A stretch of 64,000 nt of DNA, taken from Pseudolabrys sp. Its GTDB lineage: Bacteria; Pseudomonadota; Alphaproteobacteria; Rhizobiales; Xanthobacteraceae. The stretch lies in assembly GCA_022843325.1 (NCBI GenBank), contig JALHNV010000002.1, forward strand, positions 36,920 to 100,919, read 5' to 3'. The notes beneath the pieces were generated by a model. The model had not been told where the DNA came from. It made no database searches and worked only from the letters and a program-made list of their open reading frames with translations. Shown one piece after another: positions 8,316-18,645 of this stretch (position 1 is its first letter; each line of letters opens with the position of its first letter). The position numbers and the translations under genes were made by a program.

Positions 8316-8639
8316 TTGGCAGAGCAATCAGGCGCAGGCGTCAAGCGGGTGTTGCAGTTCAAGGTCCGGGCGCTGGGCGATGCCGGGCCGGTGCTGGCGC
8401 TGACCCGCAGCGCCGCGCCGTTCTACCGCTCGCTCGGCGGCGGCGGTTTCCGCGTGCTGCAAAATGTCGATGACCCGGCCCAGTTGCTGGTCGAGATCGA
8501 GTACGAGGCTCACGCCGCGCTCGAACTCAACCGTCACAAGGTGGCCAGCGACCCGATGGTGCGTGCCTTCCTCCAGGGCTGGCGCACCATGCTAGCCGGC
8601 AGCGCCGACGTCGATGTCTACGAGGACGTGACGGGGTAG
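8316..8639 (+). CDS. Small conserved hypothetical protein, possible dimeric alpha/beta-barrel fold
   Basis: A 107-residue protein beginning at TTG. The start is supported by a strong AGGAGG ribosome binding site five bases upstream (8305-8310). The pattern LQFKVRALGDAGPVLALT, then a helix, a strand (FRVLQNVDDP), LLVEIEYEAH and a terminal strand resembles short alpha/beta ferredoxin-like barrels of the monooxygenase-like type. I infer that from predicted secondary structure only. There is no signal peptide. It lies 108 bases before argG and may share its transcript. I do not recognise a named family. Confidence 0.7.
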   Translation: MAEQSGAGVKRVLQFKVRALGDAGPVLALTRSAAPFYRSLGGGGFRVLQNVDDPAQLLVEIEYEAHAALELNRHKVASDPMVRAFLQGWRTMLAGSADVDVYEDVTG

Positions 8640-8747
8640 TCCTGACTTGACCCCGTCCTTGCGGTAGGGGATGCAGGCGCGGTCAGAATGACCGACAGGG
8701 CCCGGGAGCCGGGCGGCACAGGGGGCGGCACCGCCGCAAAGTCCGAT

Positions 8748-10001
<1,254 letters not shown>

Positions 10002-10063
10002 TGCTGCGGTTGTGCCGCCGCCGGACGGGACCGGAGGGCGTCGCGCGTGAGAGGAGTGCTTCC

Positions 10064-10471
10064 ATGCAGAAAGTGACGCGTTGCGCGACCATGTTTGCCG
10101 CGCTGGCGCTCGGCGCCTGCGCGGGCGGCCAGAGCTCGGACGAGCCCGATCCCAACATTTTCCCGACCCGATACAGGGAAGAGATTGTCTTGGCGCTGAG
10201 CAATACGCTGGACGATGCGACCAACATCCGCGACACCGGCATTACCGAGCCCGCGCTGCGCACGGTCGGCCGGGAGCAGCGTTATGCGGTGTGCGTGCGG
10301 TACAATCCGCGCGACCAGGGCCGCCGGTACACCGGCGTCACGACGAGCATCGCCTATTTCTTTGCCGGCCGGCTGAATCAGATTGTGGCGGCCACCGAGC
10401 AATGCAGCAATGCGGATTTCAAGCCGTTCCCCGAGCTTCAGAACATCTGCCACGCCGCCCGGTGCAACTAG
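10064..10471 (+). CDS. Putative lipoprotein of unknown function
   Basis: A 135-residue protein starting at an ATG preceded by GAGGAG (10051-10056). Residues 1-19 form a lipoprotein signal with the lipobox LGAC, then a GGQSSDEPDPN linker. The mature domain contains two cysteines in the C-terminal region (TEQCSNADFKPFPELQNIC) and an RYAVCVRYNPRD segment, possibly forming disulfides in the periplasm. I recognise no catalytic motif. It follows argG by 62 bases on the same strand and is convergent with the M48 protease gene. Attachment to a membrane is inferred from the lipobox. Confidence 0.72.
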   Translation: MQKVTRCATMFAALALGACAGGQSSDEPDPNIFPTRYREEIVLALSNTLDDATNIRDTGITEPALRTVGREQRYAVCVRYNPRDQGRRYTGVTTSIAYFFAGRLNQIVAATEQCSNADFKPFPELQNICHAARCN

Positions 10472-10498
10472 CCGGCGTCCCCGCAGGTCCGCATCTCG

Positions 10499-11614
10499 TC
10501 AATCGGCATTGTTGAACGTCACCTCGCCCGGGCCGGCGCTGGCGTGGCTCACCTTCAACTCCGGTGCCAGCGGGATCTGACGGCGCCGCTTGTCGGCGAT
10601 TTCCTCGGCAACTTTCTGCATGAAGATAAATCGCTCGGGCGTGGTCGGGTGGGTGCTGCCGAGCCGGATGCTGGCCGGGCTTTCCAGCGCCAGCGCCCGC
10701 CACACATTCTCGGCGCCGGCGATGTCGTAGCCGGCGCGCGCGGCATAATAGGCGCCGACATAGTCGGCCTCCCGTTCGAAGCCGAGGCTGAAGGCCATCA
10801 GCCCGGTGCGTTGCAGATGCCGGGTGAAGGTGCCGCCGGTATTGATAGAGCCCAGCATCAGCCCGCCATCGGCCACGGCGCCGACCGCGGTGCCGACCAG
10901 CATGTTCTGCATCTTCTTCCGGTAGTGGCCCATGGTGACATGCGCCAGTTCATGGCCGATGACGACGGCGAGGTCCGCGTCGGCCGGCGTCAGGCGGAGC
11001 ATGCCGGAGTGGATGACGATGCGCCGGAAATCGGTGAAGGCATTGGGCGTGGGGTTGATTTCGAGCTGGAATGGGATGGCGCAGCCGATCACCGGCCGGA
11101 TCGTGCGGGTCAGAAACTGACGGTCGCGCCAGAATCTGACCTCGATCGGCGCCACGCCGTTCGTCTTCAGCCAGTCGGCGATCCAGCCGCGCGGCCGCGC
11201 CACCGGCATGAGTTCGCCGTTGAAGGCCACCAGCTCGTCGCCGACAGCGATGCCGGCCTCGGCGGCCGGCGACCCCTCGACAACTGAAATCACCGTTGGC
11301 CGCGCCCAGCTCAGGTCGAGCGCTTCGGACGAGAACGACCGCATGCGCTGCGGCAGGCTTTGCGGTGACACCGCCAGCAGGCCAATCTGGGCCGCGACGG
11401 CTTCGCCGCAGTCATCGCGATTGGCGGTGCGGATGCGGAAGGCGACGCGATCGACGCGGTGAAGTTGCGCGTAATAATCGCGAAGTTGCGCGATTTCCTG
11501 GCGCCGCTTTTCGACGGCGACGTCTTCGGGTGACAGCGACGGCAGGCTGCTGTCGGGCCCCGCGCAGCCCGTCAATGCCAACGCCATCACGCTCGACAAG
11601 AAACGCGAACGCAC
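10499..11614 (-). CDS. M48 family zinc metallopeptidase with PDZ-like domain, lipoprotein
   Basis: A protein of about 371 residues. The chosen GTG start gives a lipoprotein signal (RSRFLSSVMALALTGC). An in-frame ATG nine codons upstream at 11641 is possible, but it would add a glycine-rich run and leave the signal internal. A PDZ-like segment follows (VVEGSPAAEAGIAVGDELVAFNG), then the zinc motif HELAHVTMGH within AVVIGHELAHVTMG, and the downstream glutamate region GFEREADYVGAYYAARAGYD. M48 proteases of the BepA/LoiP type handle misfolded outer-membrane or periplasmic proteins. It is convergent with the small lipoprotein gene. Confidence 0.88.
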   Translation of the reverse strand: MRSRFLSSVMALALTGCAGPDSSLPSLSPEDVAVEKRRQEIAQLRDYYAQLHRVDRVAFRIRTANRDDCGEAVAAQIGLLAVSPQSLPQRMRSFSSEALDLSWARPTVISVVEGSPAAEAGIAVGDELVAFNGELMPVARPRGWIADWLKTNGVAPIEVRFWRDRQFLTRTIRPVIGCAIPFQLEINPTPNAFTDFRRIVIHSGMLRLTPADADLAVVIGHELAHVTMGHYRKKMQNMLVGTAVGAVADGGLMLGSINTGGTFTRHLQRTGLMAFSLGFEREADYVGAYYAARAGYDIAGAENVWRALALESPASIRLGSTHPTTPERFIFMQKVAEEIADKRRRQIPLAPELKVSHASAGPGEVTFNNAD

Positions 11615-11725
11615 GCCACCCCCCCCCACCGGGGTCAGCATGCGTCAGCTCCATTCCACGATCAAGCCAAGGTTGCGTCAGGCATCGATACAACCTCTGC
11701 GGACCCGGCGCTGCCGGACGCGCAA

Positions 11726-12202
11726 CTACATGGAAACTTTGCGATTTTCGCCCAATTCAGGCCGGCTTCCGGTGGCGGCGGCGGTCAGCATCTTGATCAT
11801 GGCCACGACCTTGCCCGGACCATCCCAATACTCCGCCTCGATCGGCGTCACTTTGAGAACGCGGATGTTCGGATTGTCGGGCGTATCCCACCAGGCCTTG
11901 GCGGTGGGCTCCCACAATTCCTTGATCTTGGCGCGGTCGTTGGACACGACGGCATTGCCGGACAGCGACACGTAGTTGTGCGCGTCACTGTCGGAGAAGG
12001 ACAGATTGAGCTTGGGGTACTTCGCTATCTCGTCATCGGCGTGATGACGGACGTCGGCGAGGAAATAGATCGCGTTCTGCTCGCGGCGCGTGCGTGCATC
12101 CATGGGACGGGAATGCAGATTGGTGCCGTCCCACGTCGTCAGCATGCAGATGGGAATTTTCTTCATCAGGTCCCAGACCCGATCGGTGTCCTTGTCCGCC
12201 AT
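11726..12202 (-). CDS. Pyridoxamine 5'-phosphate oxidase-like FMN-binding protein (general stress type)
   Basis: A 158-residue split-barrel protein. It begins MADKDTDRVWDLMKKIPICM and continues with LTTWDGTNLHSRPMDA, IYFLADVRHHADDEI and SGNAVVSNDRAKIKELW. The C-terminal VLKVTPIEAEYWDGPG is typical of the general-stress-protein-26 branch of PPOX-like flavoproteins. Such proteins bind FMN and their substrates are generally unknown. I chose the ATG that removes an unlikely MRRS extension. It is a single gene between the M48 protease and sdhB, about 100 bases from the latter. Confidence 0.88.
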   Translation of the reverse strand: MADKDTDRVWDLMKKIPICMLTTWDGTNLHSRPMDARTRREQNAIYFLADVRHHADDEIAKYPKLNLSFSDSDAHNYVSLSGNAVVSNDRAKIKELWEPTAKAWWDTPDNPNIRVLKVTPIEAEYWDGPGKVVAMIKMLTAAATGSRPELGENRKVSM

Positions 12203-12307
12203 GGAACGCCTCACGTTTTGTGTGCCGGATTGCCGGCGACAACGTGAGGTGGGAGCTAATGTTCCGGCACGGAGACGTGACAGCGAGTTCCGCTTCAGCG
12301 CACCGAC

Positions 12308-13087
12308 TTAAAGCTGCCGGTCGACCAGCGCCTTTTTCAGCGTGGCGATTTCCTTGGCCGGGTTAAGACCCTTCGGACAGGCCTTGGAGCAGTTCATGAT
12401 GGTGTGGCAGCGATAGAGACGGAACGGATCCTCGAGATTGTCGAGGCGTTCGCCGGTCGCTTCGTCGCGCGAGTCCTGAACCCAGCGGTTGGCCTGCAGC
12501 AGGGCAGCCGGACCGAGGTAACGGTCCGAGTTCCACCAGTAGCTCGGGCACGAGGTCGAGCAGCAGGCGCACAGGATGCACTCGTACATGCCGTCGAGCT
12601 TGGCGCGGTCGGTGTGGCTCTGCTTCCACTCCTTCTCGGGCGTCGCGGTGGTGGTGTGCAGCCACGGCTCAATCGAGGCGTACTGCGCGTAGAAATTCTT
12701 CAGGTCCGGCACCAGGTCCTTCACCACCGGCTGATGCGGCAGCGGATAGATCTTCACCGGGTCCTTGTTGTCGTCGATCGCCTTGGTGCAAGCCAGCGTG
12801 TTGGTGCCGTCGATGTTCATGGCGCAGGAGCCGCACACGCCCTCGCGGCAGGAGCGGCGGAAGGCCAGCGTCGGATCGATGTTGTTCTTGATCCAGATCA
12901 GCGCGTCGAGAACCATCGGGCCGCAGTCGTCGCGATCGACGTAATAGGTGTCGATGCTCGGGTTGGCGTTGCCGTCGGGATTCCAGCGATAGACCTTGAA
13001 TTCGGTCAGGTGCGTGGACTTCGGCGCCCGCGGCCAGGTCTTGCCCTCGGTGACTTTGGAATTCTTCGGCAGCGTGAGTTCGACCAT
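12308..13087 (-). CDS. sdhB: Succinate dehydrogenase iron-sulfur subunit
   Basis: A 259-residue electron-transfer subunit of complex II. All three cluster motifs are present: the [2Fe-2S] segment [16 protein letters not shown], the [4Fe-4S] segment [16 protein letters not shown] and the [3Fe-4S] segment [17 protein letters not shown]. The start is [13 protein letters not shown]; longer in-frame extensions run into the repeat upstream and are not credible. It is the last gene of the sdhCDAB order on the reverse strand, separated from sdhA by a 128-base spacer filled by a palindromic repeat. Electrons pass from SdhA-bound FAD through these clusters to ubiquinone at the membrane anchor. Confidence 0.98.
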   Translation of the reverse strand: MVELTLPKNSKVTEGKTWPRAPKSTHLTEFKVYRWNPDGNANPSIDTYYVDRDDCGPMVLDALIWIKNNIDPTLAFRRSCREGVCGSCAMNIDGTNTLACTKAIDDNKDPVKIYPLPHQPVVKDLVPDLKNFYAQYASIEPWLHTTTATPEKEWKQSHTDRAKLDGMYECILCACCSTSCPSYWWNSDRYLGPAALLQANRWVQDSRDEATGERLDNLEDPFRLYRCHTIMNCSKACPKGLNPAKEIATLKKALVDRQL

Positions 13088-13109
13088 GTCGATGATCCTG
13101 GTTTCTTTT

Positions 13110-13208
13110 CCCGGGTGCATTGCATCGCGAAAGCGATGCGGCGCAGACCCGGGATCGTTACGGCCCCCGATTGGCGGTGCATCACTGCGTGCTGCACCGC
13201 GTCCGGGG
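13110..13208. repeat. Family C palindromic repeat between sdhA and sdhB
   Basis: Two hairpins fill most of the sdhA-sdhB spacer. The left one runs from CCCGGGTGCATTGCATCGC to GCGATGCGGCGCAGACCCGGG (13110-13153), an imperfect palindrome. The right one pairs GCGGTGCA with TGCACCGC (13174-13200) and ends CCGGGGA. A related block lies at 58434-58528. Being inside an operon, it could modulate the relative levels of SdhA and SdhB. Confidence 0.75.
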
Positions 13209-13215
13209 AAAGCAG

Positions 13216-15048
13216 CTAATAAACGCGCGCCTTCGGTTCGATGTAGGCGATCTCGTTGGTCAGCGTGTAATTGTGCACCGGCCGGTAATCGAGCGTCACG
13301 CCGCCGCTGTCGTCCATCCACGCCAGCGTGTGCTTCATCCAGTTATTGTCGTCGCGATCCGGATAGTCCTCGCGGGCGTGGCCGCCGCGGCTCTCGGTGC
13401 GGTTGCGCGCCGAGTCCATGGTGACGACGGCCTGGCCGATGAGATTGTCGAGCTCCATCGTCTCGATCAGGTCGGAATTCCAGATCAGCGACCGGTCCGT
13501 CACGCGCAGGTCGGGCATGCCGGCATAGACGTCGTGAATGAGCTTGTGGCCTTCGTCGAGCACTTCGCCGGTGCGGAACACCGCGCAGTTGTTCTGCATC
13601 ACGCGCTGCATCTTGAGGCGCAGCTCGGCGGTCGGCGTGCCACCGGAGGCGTGGCGGAATTTGTCCAGCCGCGCCAGCGCCAGATCGGCGGAATCCTTCG
13701 GCAACTCGGGCTGCTTTTCGCCGGGGGTGAGAATTTCGGCACAGCGCAACGCCGCTGCGCGGCCAAACACCACCAGGTCGATCAGCGAGTTGGAGCCGAG
13801 GCGGTTGGCGCCGTGCACCGAGACGCAGCCGGCTTCACCGAGCGCCATCAGGCCGGGGACGACGGTGTCCGGATCGCCGTTCTTCAGGGTGACCGCTTCG
13901 CCATGATAGTTCGTGGCGATCCCGCCCATGTTGTAGTGCACGGTCGGCAGCACCGGGATCGGCTCGCGGGTGACATCGACGCCGGCGAAGATGCGCGCGG
14001 TCTCGCTGATGCCGGGCAGGCGCTCGGCCAGCACCTTGGGATCGAGATGATCGAGGTGCAGGAAGATGTGGTCCTTGTCCTTGCCAACGCCGCGGCCTTC
14101 GCGGATTTCCATGGTCATCGAACGCGACACCACGTCGCGCGAGGCTAGGTCCTTGGCCGACGGCGCGTAACGCTCCATGAAGCGCTCGCCTTCGGAGTTG
14201 GTCAGGTAGCCGCCTTCGCCGCGCGAACCTTCGGTGATCAGGCAGCCGGCCGGATAGATGCCGGTCGGATGGAATTGCACGAACTCCATGTCCTGCAGCG
14301 GCAGGCCGGCGCGCAACACCATGCCGCCGCCGTCGCCGGTGCAGATATGCGCCGAGGTGCAGGAGAAATAGGCGCGGCCATAACCGCCGGTCGCCAGGAT
14401 GGTCATGTTGCCGGCGAAGCGGTGCAGCGTGCCGTCGTCCATGTTCAGGGCGATCACGCCGCGGCAGCGGCCGGCATCGTCCATGATCAGGTCGATGGCG
14501 AAGTATTCGATGAAGAACTCGGCGTTATGCTTCAGCGCCTGGCCGTACATGGTGTGCAGCATGGCGTGACCGGTGCGGTCGGCGGCGGCGCAGGTGCGCT
14601 GCGCGGTACCCTTGCCGTAATGCGTGGTCATGCCACCGAACGGGCGCTGGTAGATGCGGCCGTCTTCCTCGCGACGCGAGAATGGCAGGCCCCAGTGCTC
14701 CAGTTCGTAGACGGCGGCCGGCGCGTTGCGGCACAGGTATTCGATCGAGTCCTGGTCGCCGAGCCAGTCGGCGCCCTTGACGGTGTCGTACATGTGCCAG
14801 CGCCAGTCGTCCTCGCTCATGTTGCCGAGCGCGGCGGCGATGCCGCCCTGCGCCGCGACGGTGTGGGAGCGGGTCGGGAACACCTTGGTGATGCATGCGG
14901 TACGCAGCCCCGCTTCCGAGCAGCCGACCACCGCGCGCAGGCCCGAGCCGCCGGCGCCGACCACCACCACGTCATAGGTGTGGTCCTCGATCGGATAGGC
15001 CCTGCCGTTGACCGCCGGGCCGCCGTTGAACTTACCATTGCTTGCCAT
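13216..15048 (-). CDS. sdhA: Succinate dehydrogenase flavoprotein subunit
   Basis: The 610-residue catalytic subunit of complex II oxidises succinate to fumarate. The FAD-binding Rossmann motif [20 protein letters not shown] is followed by [11 protein letters not shown], whose histidine carries the covalently bound FAD. The active-site block [20 protein letters not shown] and the downstream [13 protein letters not shown] are intact. Length is normal. The start codon lies three bases after the sdhD stop, consistent with cotranscription from sdhC. Unlike the flavoprotein at 33259-34941, this one has the covalent-FAD histidine. Confidence 0.98.
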   Translation of the reverse strand: MASNGKFNGGPAVNGRAYPIEDHTYDVVVVGAGGSGLRAVVGCSEAGLRTACITKVFPTRSHTVAAQGGIAAALGNMSEDDWRWHMYDTVKGADWLGDQDSIEYLCRNAPAAVYELEHWGLPFSRREEDGRIYQRPFGGMTTHYGKGTAQRTCAAADRTGHAMLHTMYGQALKHNAEFFIEYFAIDLIMDDAGRCRGVIALNMDDGTLHRFAGNMTILATGGYGRAYFSCTSAHICTGDGGGMVLRAGLPLQDMEFVQFHPTGIYPAGCLITEGSRGEGGYLTNSEGERFMERYAPSAKDLASRDVVSRSMTMEIREGRGVGKDKDHIFLHLDHLDPKVLAERLPGISETARIFAGVDVTREPIPVLPTVHYNMGGIATNYHGEAVTLKNGDPDTVVPGLMALGEAGCVSVHGANRLGSNSLIDLVVFGRAAALRCAEILTPGEKQPELPKDSADLALARLDKFRHASGGTPTAELRLKMQRVMQNNCAVFRTGEVLDEGHKLIHDVYAGMPDLRVTDRSLIWNSDLIETMELDNLIGQAVVTMDSARNRTESRGGHAREDYPDRDDNNWMKHTLAWMDDSGGVTLDYRPVHNYTLTNEIAYIEPKARVY

Positions 15049-15051
15049 GAC

Positions 15052-15441
15052 TCAGACCCCGAACGACAGCTTGAGAATGGCGAAGGCGGACGCAAGGCCG
15101 ACGACAGACACGAAGAACGTATTCGACATCAGCGCGAGGAATTTCCATTTATCCTCGTGCACGTAGTCGAGGATGATTTCCTGCATGCCGAGCCACATGT
15201 GATACGCGGTGTTGATGATAAACAGCAGCATCAGGATCGCGATCAGCGGCGATCCGAGGATCTGCACGGCCGCTGCATGACTGCGGCCCAGCAATGAAAT
15301 GACGATGACGATCAGCGCCACCGTGAGCAGCACGCCCGCCACCGACGTGACGCGCTGATGCCAGAAATGGCCGGTGCCGGAGCGGGCGGCGCCGAGGCCG
15401 CGGACGCGGCGCAGCGGCGTGCGGAACATCGGTTCGGTCAT
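15052..15441 (-). CDS. sdhD: Succinate dehydrogenase hydrophobic membrane anchor subunit
   Basis: A 129-residue anchor starting MTEPMFRTPLRRVRGLGAAR, with SGTGHFWHQRVTSVAG leading into three transmembrane helices at about residues 32-52, 61-84 and 104-127. The heme/quinone-site region is AYHMWLGMQEIILDYVHED, where the histidine after AY is the expected heme b ligand. The ATG overlaps the TGA of sdhC by four bases, so the two anchors are translationally coupled. Together they hold heme b and the quinone site of complex II. Confidence 0.95.
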   Translation of the reverse strand: MTEPMFRTPLRRVRGLGAARSGTGHFWHQRVTSVAGVLLTVALIVIVISLLGRSHAAAVQILGSPLIAILMLLFIINTAYHMWLGMQEIILDYVHEDKWKFLALMSNTFFVSVVGLASAFAILKLSFGV

Positions 15442-15866
15442 CGCGGGCCTCCCATGGCCAGATAGCCGACGACCCAGAGCGCCACCGTGAGCCCGATCGA
15501 CCCGACCAGCGTCGCGACCGTCATCCATTCGCGGTCGGCCGGATCGAAGCCGTGGAGCGTGTCCCAAACGAGATGGCGGATACCGCCGAGCATGTGATGG
15601 AGCAACGCCCAGGTGTAGCCGAACAGGATCAGCTGCCCGATCAGGCTGCCCATGAACCATTCGACATTGGCGTAGGCATTGGGGCCGGAGGCCGCCGCGA
15701 TCAGCCACCAGGCCAGCAGCAGCATGCCGAAATAGAGCGCCGAGCCCGTGATGCGGTGGACGATGGACATCACCATCGTCAGCATTGGGCGATAAATTTG
15801 CAGGTGGGGGGAGATGGGGCGGGGGCGCCTGGCGCCCGAACTCGTTCTCGCCTCGTAGTCGGCCAT
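15438..15866 (-). CDS. sdhC: Succinate dehydrogenase cytochrome b556 subunit
   Basis: A 142-residue first anchor subunit of complex II. The typical RPISPHLQIYRP near residues 16-27 precedes the first helix, which contains SIVHRITGSALYF. The second helix region holds HHMLGGIRHLVWD, with the conserved histidine that ligates heme b. Three transmembrane helices are visible. The start ATG has an AGGGAG ribosome binding site; an upstream in-frame start would add a cysteine- and arginine-rich segment that is not typical. It heads the sdhCDAB operon, divergent from a LysR regulator gene across a 217-base AT-richer region that should hold both promoters. Confidence 0.95.
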   Translation of the reverse strand: MADYEARTSSGARRPRPISPHLQIYRPMLTMVMSIVHRITGSALYFGMLLLAWWLIAAASGPNAYANVEWFMGSLIGQLILFGYTWALLHHMLGGIRHLVWDTLHGFDPADREWMTVATLVGSIGLTVALWVVGYLAMGGPR

Positions 15867-16083
15867 CGTCGTTTCTCCCTGCGTCGCCGTAACCCTGTCG
15901 GCAGCGCGGCCGGTTGGTAGCCAAACTCCGCAGATACCGCAACGCACCCGGGGCGCGAGGAACTGCGAAATTCAAACTTTGCCAATTCTAACTTCTTGGA
16001 TTACGAACAAAGCCGTATAGAACTGCTTATGCAATATGTGTTTTGCGTAGTCAGCCTTCGTCAAATAAGAAGGTTCCCGTTTT

Positions 16084-16971
16084 ATGCGTTATGACCTGAC
16101 CGATCTCAATCTGTTTCGCCATATCGTAGAAGCGGGCAGCATCACCCACGGCGCGGCCCGGTCGAACCTGGCGCTGGCCGCGGCCTCGACCCGCATTCGC
16201 AAGATGGAACTCTCGTTCGGCACCGAGCTGCTGGTGCGGGGCCGTCAGGGCGTGGTCCCTACCCAGGCCGGCCGGACCCTGCTGGCCCATGCCCGCTCGA
16301 TCCTGGCGCAGAGCGAGCGCCTGCAGGAGGACCTGACCCCCTATGCGCGCGGATTGGCCGGGCAGGTGCGGGTGCTGTCCAACACCAATGCGCTGACCGA
16401 GTTCCTGCCCGAGACGCTGAGTTCGTTCCTGATGGCCTTCCCCGACATCAGCGTCGATCTGGAGGAGCGGCTGTCGGACGAAATCGTCGGACTGATCGCT
16501 GAAGGCACCGGCGACATCGGCATCGTCGCCGGCACCGTCGACAATGGCGGCTTGCACACGTTTCCGTTCCGCAGCGACCGCTTCGTGCTGGTGGTGGCGA
16601 AGGGCCATCCGCTGGCCAGCCGGCCGCGCATCGGCTTTGCCGAGGTGCTGGACTACGACATGGTCGGGCTCGACCGCGCCAGCGCGATCCAGCGCTTTCT
16701 CGCCGACAAGGCCAACCGGATCGGCCGGCCGCTGCGGCTTCGCGTGCAGCTGCGCTCGTTCGATGCGATCTGCCGGCTGGTCGAGTGCAATGTCGGCGTG
16801 GGGATAGTGCCCGAGACCACGGTGAGCCGCGCCGCGCGCAACATGGCGATCAGCGCCATCCGCCTCACCGACTCGTGGGCGCCCCGCGAGCTGACCATCT
16901 GCGTCCGCGATCTGGAGGCGCTGCCGCCCTATGCACGGCAGCTGGTGGATCATCTGCGCGCGAGCGCGTAG
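16084..16971 (+). CDS. LysR family transcriptional regulator
   Basis: A 295-residue regulator with an N-terminal winged helix-turn-helix (LNLFRHIVEAGSITHGAARS, then LALAAASTRIRKMELSFGTE and LLVRGRQGVVPTQAGRTLL, residues about 8-68). The effector-binding half contains the dyad VRVLSNTNALTEFLPETL and the CNVGVGIVPETT strand-helix. LysR proteins usually control a divergent neighbour, which here is the sdhCDAB operon; that link is only suggested by position, since sdh is more often under global control. The effector is unknown. A family A repeat follows directly. Confidence 0.93.
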   Translation: MRYDLTDLNLFRHIVEAGSITHGAARSNLALAAASTRIRKMELSFGTELLVRGRQGVVPTQAGRTLLAHARSILAQSERLQEDLTPYARGLAGQVRVLSNTNALTEFLPETLSSFLMAFPDISVDLEERLSDEIVGLIAEGTGDIGIVAGTVDNGGLHTFPFRSDRFVLVVAKGHPLASRPRIGFAEVLDYDMVGLDRASAIQRFLADKANRIGRPLRLRVQLRSFDAICRLVECNVGVGIVPETTVSRAARNMAISAIRLTDSWAPRELTICVRDLEALPPYARQLVDHLRASA

Positions 16972-16980
16972 CAACACCTT

Positions 16981-17078
16981 CCGCTCATTCCCGCGCAAGC
17001 GGGAATCCAGTTCTGTCCTAAATTTGGGGGCTGTACTTGCGGCAAATCCTAGACCCCCGCTTCCGCGGGGGTGAGCGG
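16981..17078. repeat. Family A palindromic repeat, copy 2
   Basis: CCGCTCATTCCCGCGCAAGC opens the left hairpin (TTCCCGCGCAAGCGGGAA), followed by CCAG. The right hairpin is CCCCCGCTTCCGCGGGGG and the element ends GTGAGCGG. It fills the space between the convergent ends of the LysR gene and the MaoC hydratase gene, where it may also end transcription. Confidence 0.85.
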
Positions 17079-17107
17079 AGCCAAGAATGGGCTCTCCGGC
17101 GCAGCAC

Positions 17108-18172
17108 CTACTTCGGCATCAGCACCCAGTAATCCAGCTCAAGGATCACCGCCGGGTCGTAGTCGCTGCCCGTCTTATAGGGGAAGTCCGTGCACGGCTT
17201 GTCCTTGGTGGCGACGGTGCGCAGGCGCAGCGCACCGACATCGCTGCGGCCGTGCAGAGTGGCGGCTTCGAGCACCTCGCTCCAGGCGAACACCGTGAGC
17301 CCGGCAAACAGCGGCGACACGTGACGCCCGCCATTGATGGCGGCGATGTGGAAGGCGTTGCCAAGGCCGTTGAACGACAGCGCCCGCGCCAGCGAGATCG
17401 GGTGCCCGCCATAGATCAGCCGCTTGCCGAACCGGCTTTTGCTTTCGGTGAAGTGGTCGAAGTGGATGCGCGCGGTGTTCTGGTAAAGCCGCGTCGCAAT
17501 CATGTGCTCGGCGTCTTCCACCGTAATGCCGGCGACATGGTCGATCTTCTCGCCGACGCTGTAGTCGCCGAAGCGATGCGGGCTGCCGGCCAGCACATCG
17601 TCGTAAGCCCCGTTGTTGACGATCGGGCAGCCGTCGCCGAGCAGATCGACTTCCACGGCTTCGGGCAGTTCGGGCACAACCTCGTCCGGCGCCGGCGCGC
17701 TCTCGTCGCGCTTGCGCACCATCACCCAACGCACAAACTCCAGCACCGCGGTACCGCTCTCGTCGAAGCCGCGCGAGCGCACATAAACGATGCCGGTCTT
17801 CTTGTTTGAATTCTCTTTCAGCCCGATCACTTCCGACGTCGCGCTCAGCGTCGCGCCCGGATAGACCGGCTTGAGGAAGCGGCAGTCGGCGTAGCCGAGA
17901 TTGGCGACGGCGTTGAGCGAGATGTCCGGCACGGTTTTGCCGAACACGATATGAAACACGAGAAGGTCATCGACCGGCGCCTGGCGGTAGCCGATTGCCT
18001 GCGCAAAATTGTCCGATGATTGCACGGCAAAGCGCGATCCGAACAGCCCGTTGTACAGCGCGACGTCGCCGGTGGTGACGGTGCGCGGGGTCGCGTGGCG
18101 GATCTGCTGACCGAGGCGGAAATCCTCGAAGAAATTATTGGTCGTCGTCTTGGCGTTTGACGGCTCGCTCAC
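17108..18172 (-). CDS. MaoC family dehydratase, mesaconyl-CoA hydratase-like
   Basis: A 354-residue double-hotdog protein. The N-terminal half has FFEDFRLGQQIRHATPRTVT, then LYNGLFGSRFAVQSSDNFAQ and the hydratase-like VDDLLVFHIVFGKTV. The C-terminal half has GEKIDHVAGITVEDAEHMIA, then HFDHFTESKSRFGKRLIYGG and HPISLARALSFNGL. The length and this two-domain layout match mesaconyl-CoA (beta-methylmalyl-CoA) hydratase of the ethylmalonyl-CoA pathway better than the short R-specific enoyl-CoA hydratases. A CitE-type lyase that could follow it in that pathway is coded 14 kb away (32031). The specific substrate is inferred. It is preceded by a 149-base gap. Confidence 0.8.
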   Translation of the reverse strand: MSEPSNAKTTTNNFFEDFRLGQQIRHATPRTVTTGDVALYNGLFGSRFAVQSSDNFAQAIGYRQAPVDDLLVFHIVFGKTVPDISLNAVANLGYADCRFLKPVYPGATLSATSEVIGLKENSNKKTGIVYVRSRGFDESGTAVLEFVRWVMVRKRDESAPAPDEVVPELPEAVEVDLLGDGCPIVNNGAYDDVLAGSPHRFGDYSVGEKIDHVAGITVEDAEHMIATRLYQNTARIHFDHFTESKSRFGKRLIYGGHPISLARALSFNGLGNAFHIAAINGGRHVSPLFAGLTVFAWSEVLEAATLHGRSDVGALRLRTVATKDKPCTDFPYKTGSDYDPAVILELDYWVLMPK

Positions 18173-18321
18173 GCTTGTACTCCTTCGGCAAGGCGCTCCG
18201 GCGCCGCATTCTCACAAACCCGTGAGACAAATGCCAGCGCCGGTCAACGGGAAACTGAACATGACGTGTTTGCGACAAGTGCTACCGATCGATGCGTCGA
18301 TAAACCTCGGGAGGATATACG

Positions 18322-18534
18322 ATGACGAAGAGTGTTCTGTTTTCCGCGCTGATCGCCGCCGGAGTCGCTGTTGCGCCGGCCGTTATTGCTCAAGACGCCA
18401 TGAAGAAGGACAGCATGGCAAAGGACTCGATGAAGAAGGACACGATGAGCAAGGATTCGATGTCGAAGGACTCGATGTCCAAAGGCGACGCCAAGAAGAA
18501 GGACGGCATGGCCAAGGACAACATGAAGAAATAG
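18322..18534 (+). CDS. Pentapeptide MxKDx repeat protein, secreted
   Basis: A 70-residue exported protein. Residues 1-24 form a signal peptide (MTKSVLFSALIAAGVAVAP, ending VIAQ). The rest is a low-complexity array of the pentapeptide M-x-K-D-x: MKKDS, MAKDS, MKKDT, MSKDS, MSKDS, MSKGD and then MAKDN. This matches the small family known by that repeat, whose function is unknown. The mature part has many Lys, Asp and Met residues and almost no hydrophobic core, so it is probably disordered and could bind metal through methionine or acidic side chains; that is speculation. A GGGAGG-like ribosome binding site lies upstream. The next gene downstream is a cytochrome b. Confidence 0.88.
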   Translation: MTKSVLFSALIAAGVAVAPAVIAQDAMKKDSMAKDSMKKDTMSKDSMSKDSMSKGDAKKKDGMAKDNMKK

Positions 18535-18645
18535 CCGGTTCGCGTTGCGGCCGGACCTGCATCCGTGGGCCCGGCCGCACCGTATAGTGGGTATGCGGCG
18601 CGCCGGACCGGCGCGGCCGTCCCTCGATAGCAAAGGCGTGTTGCC

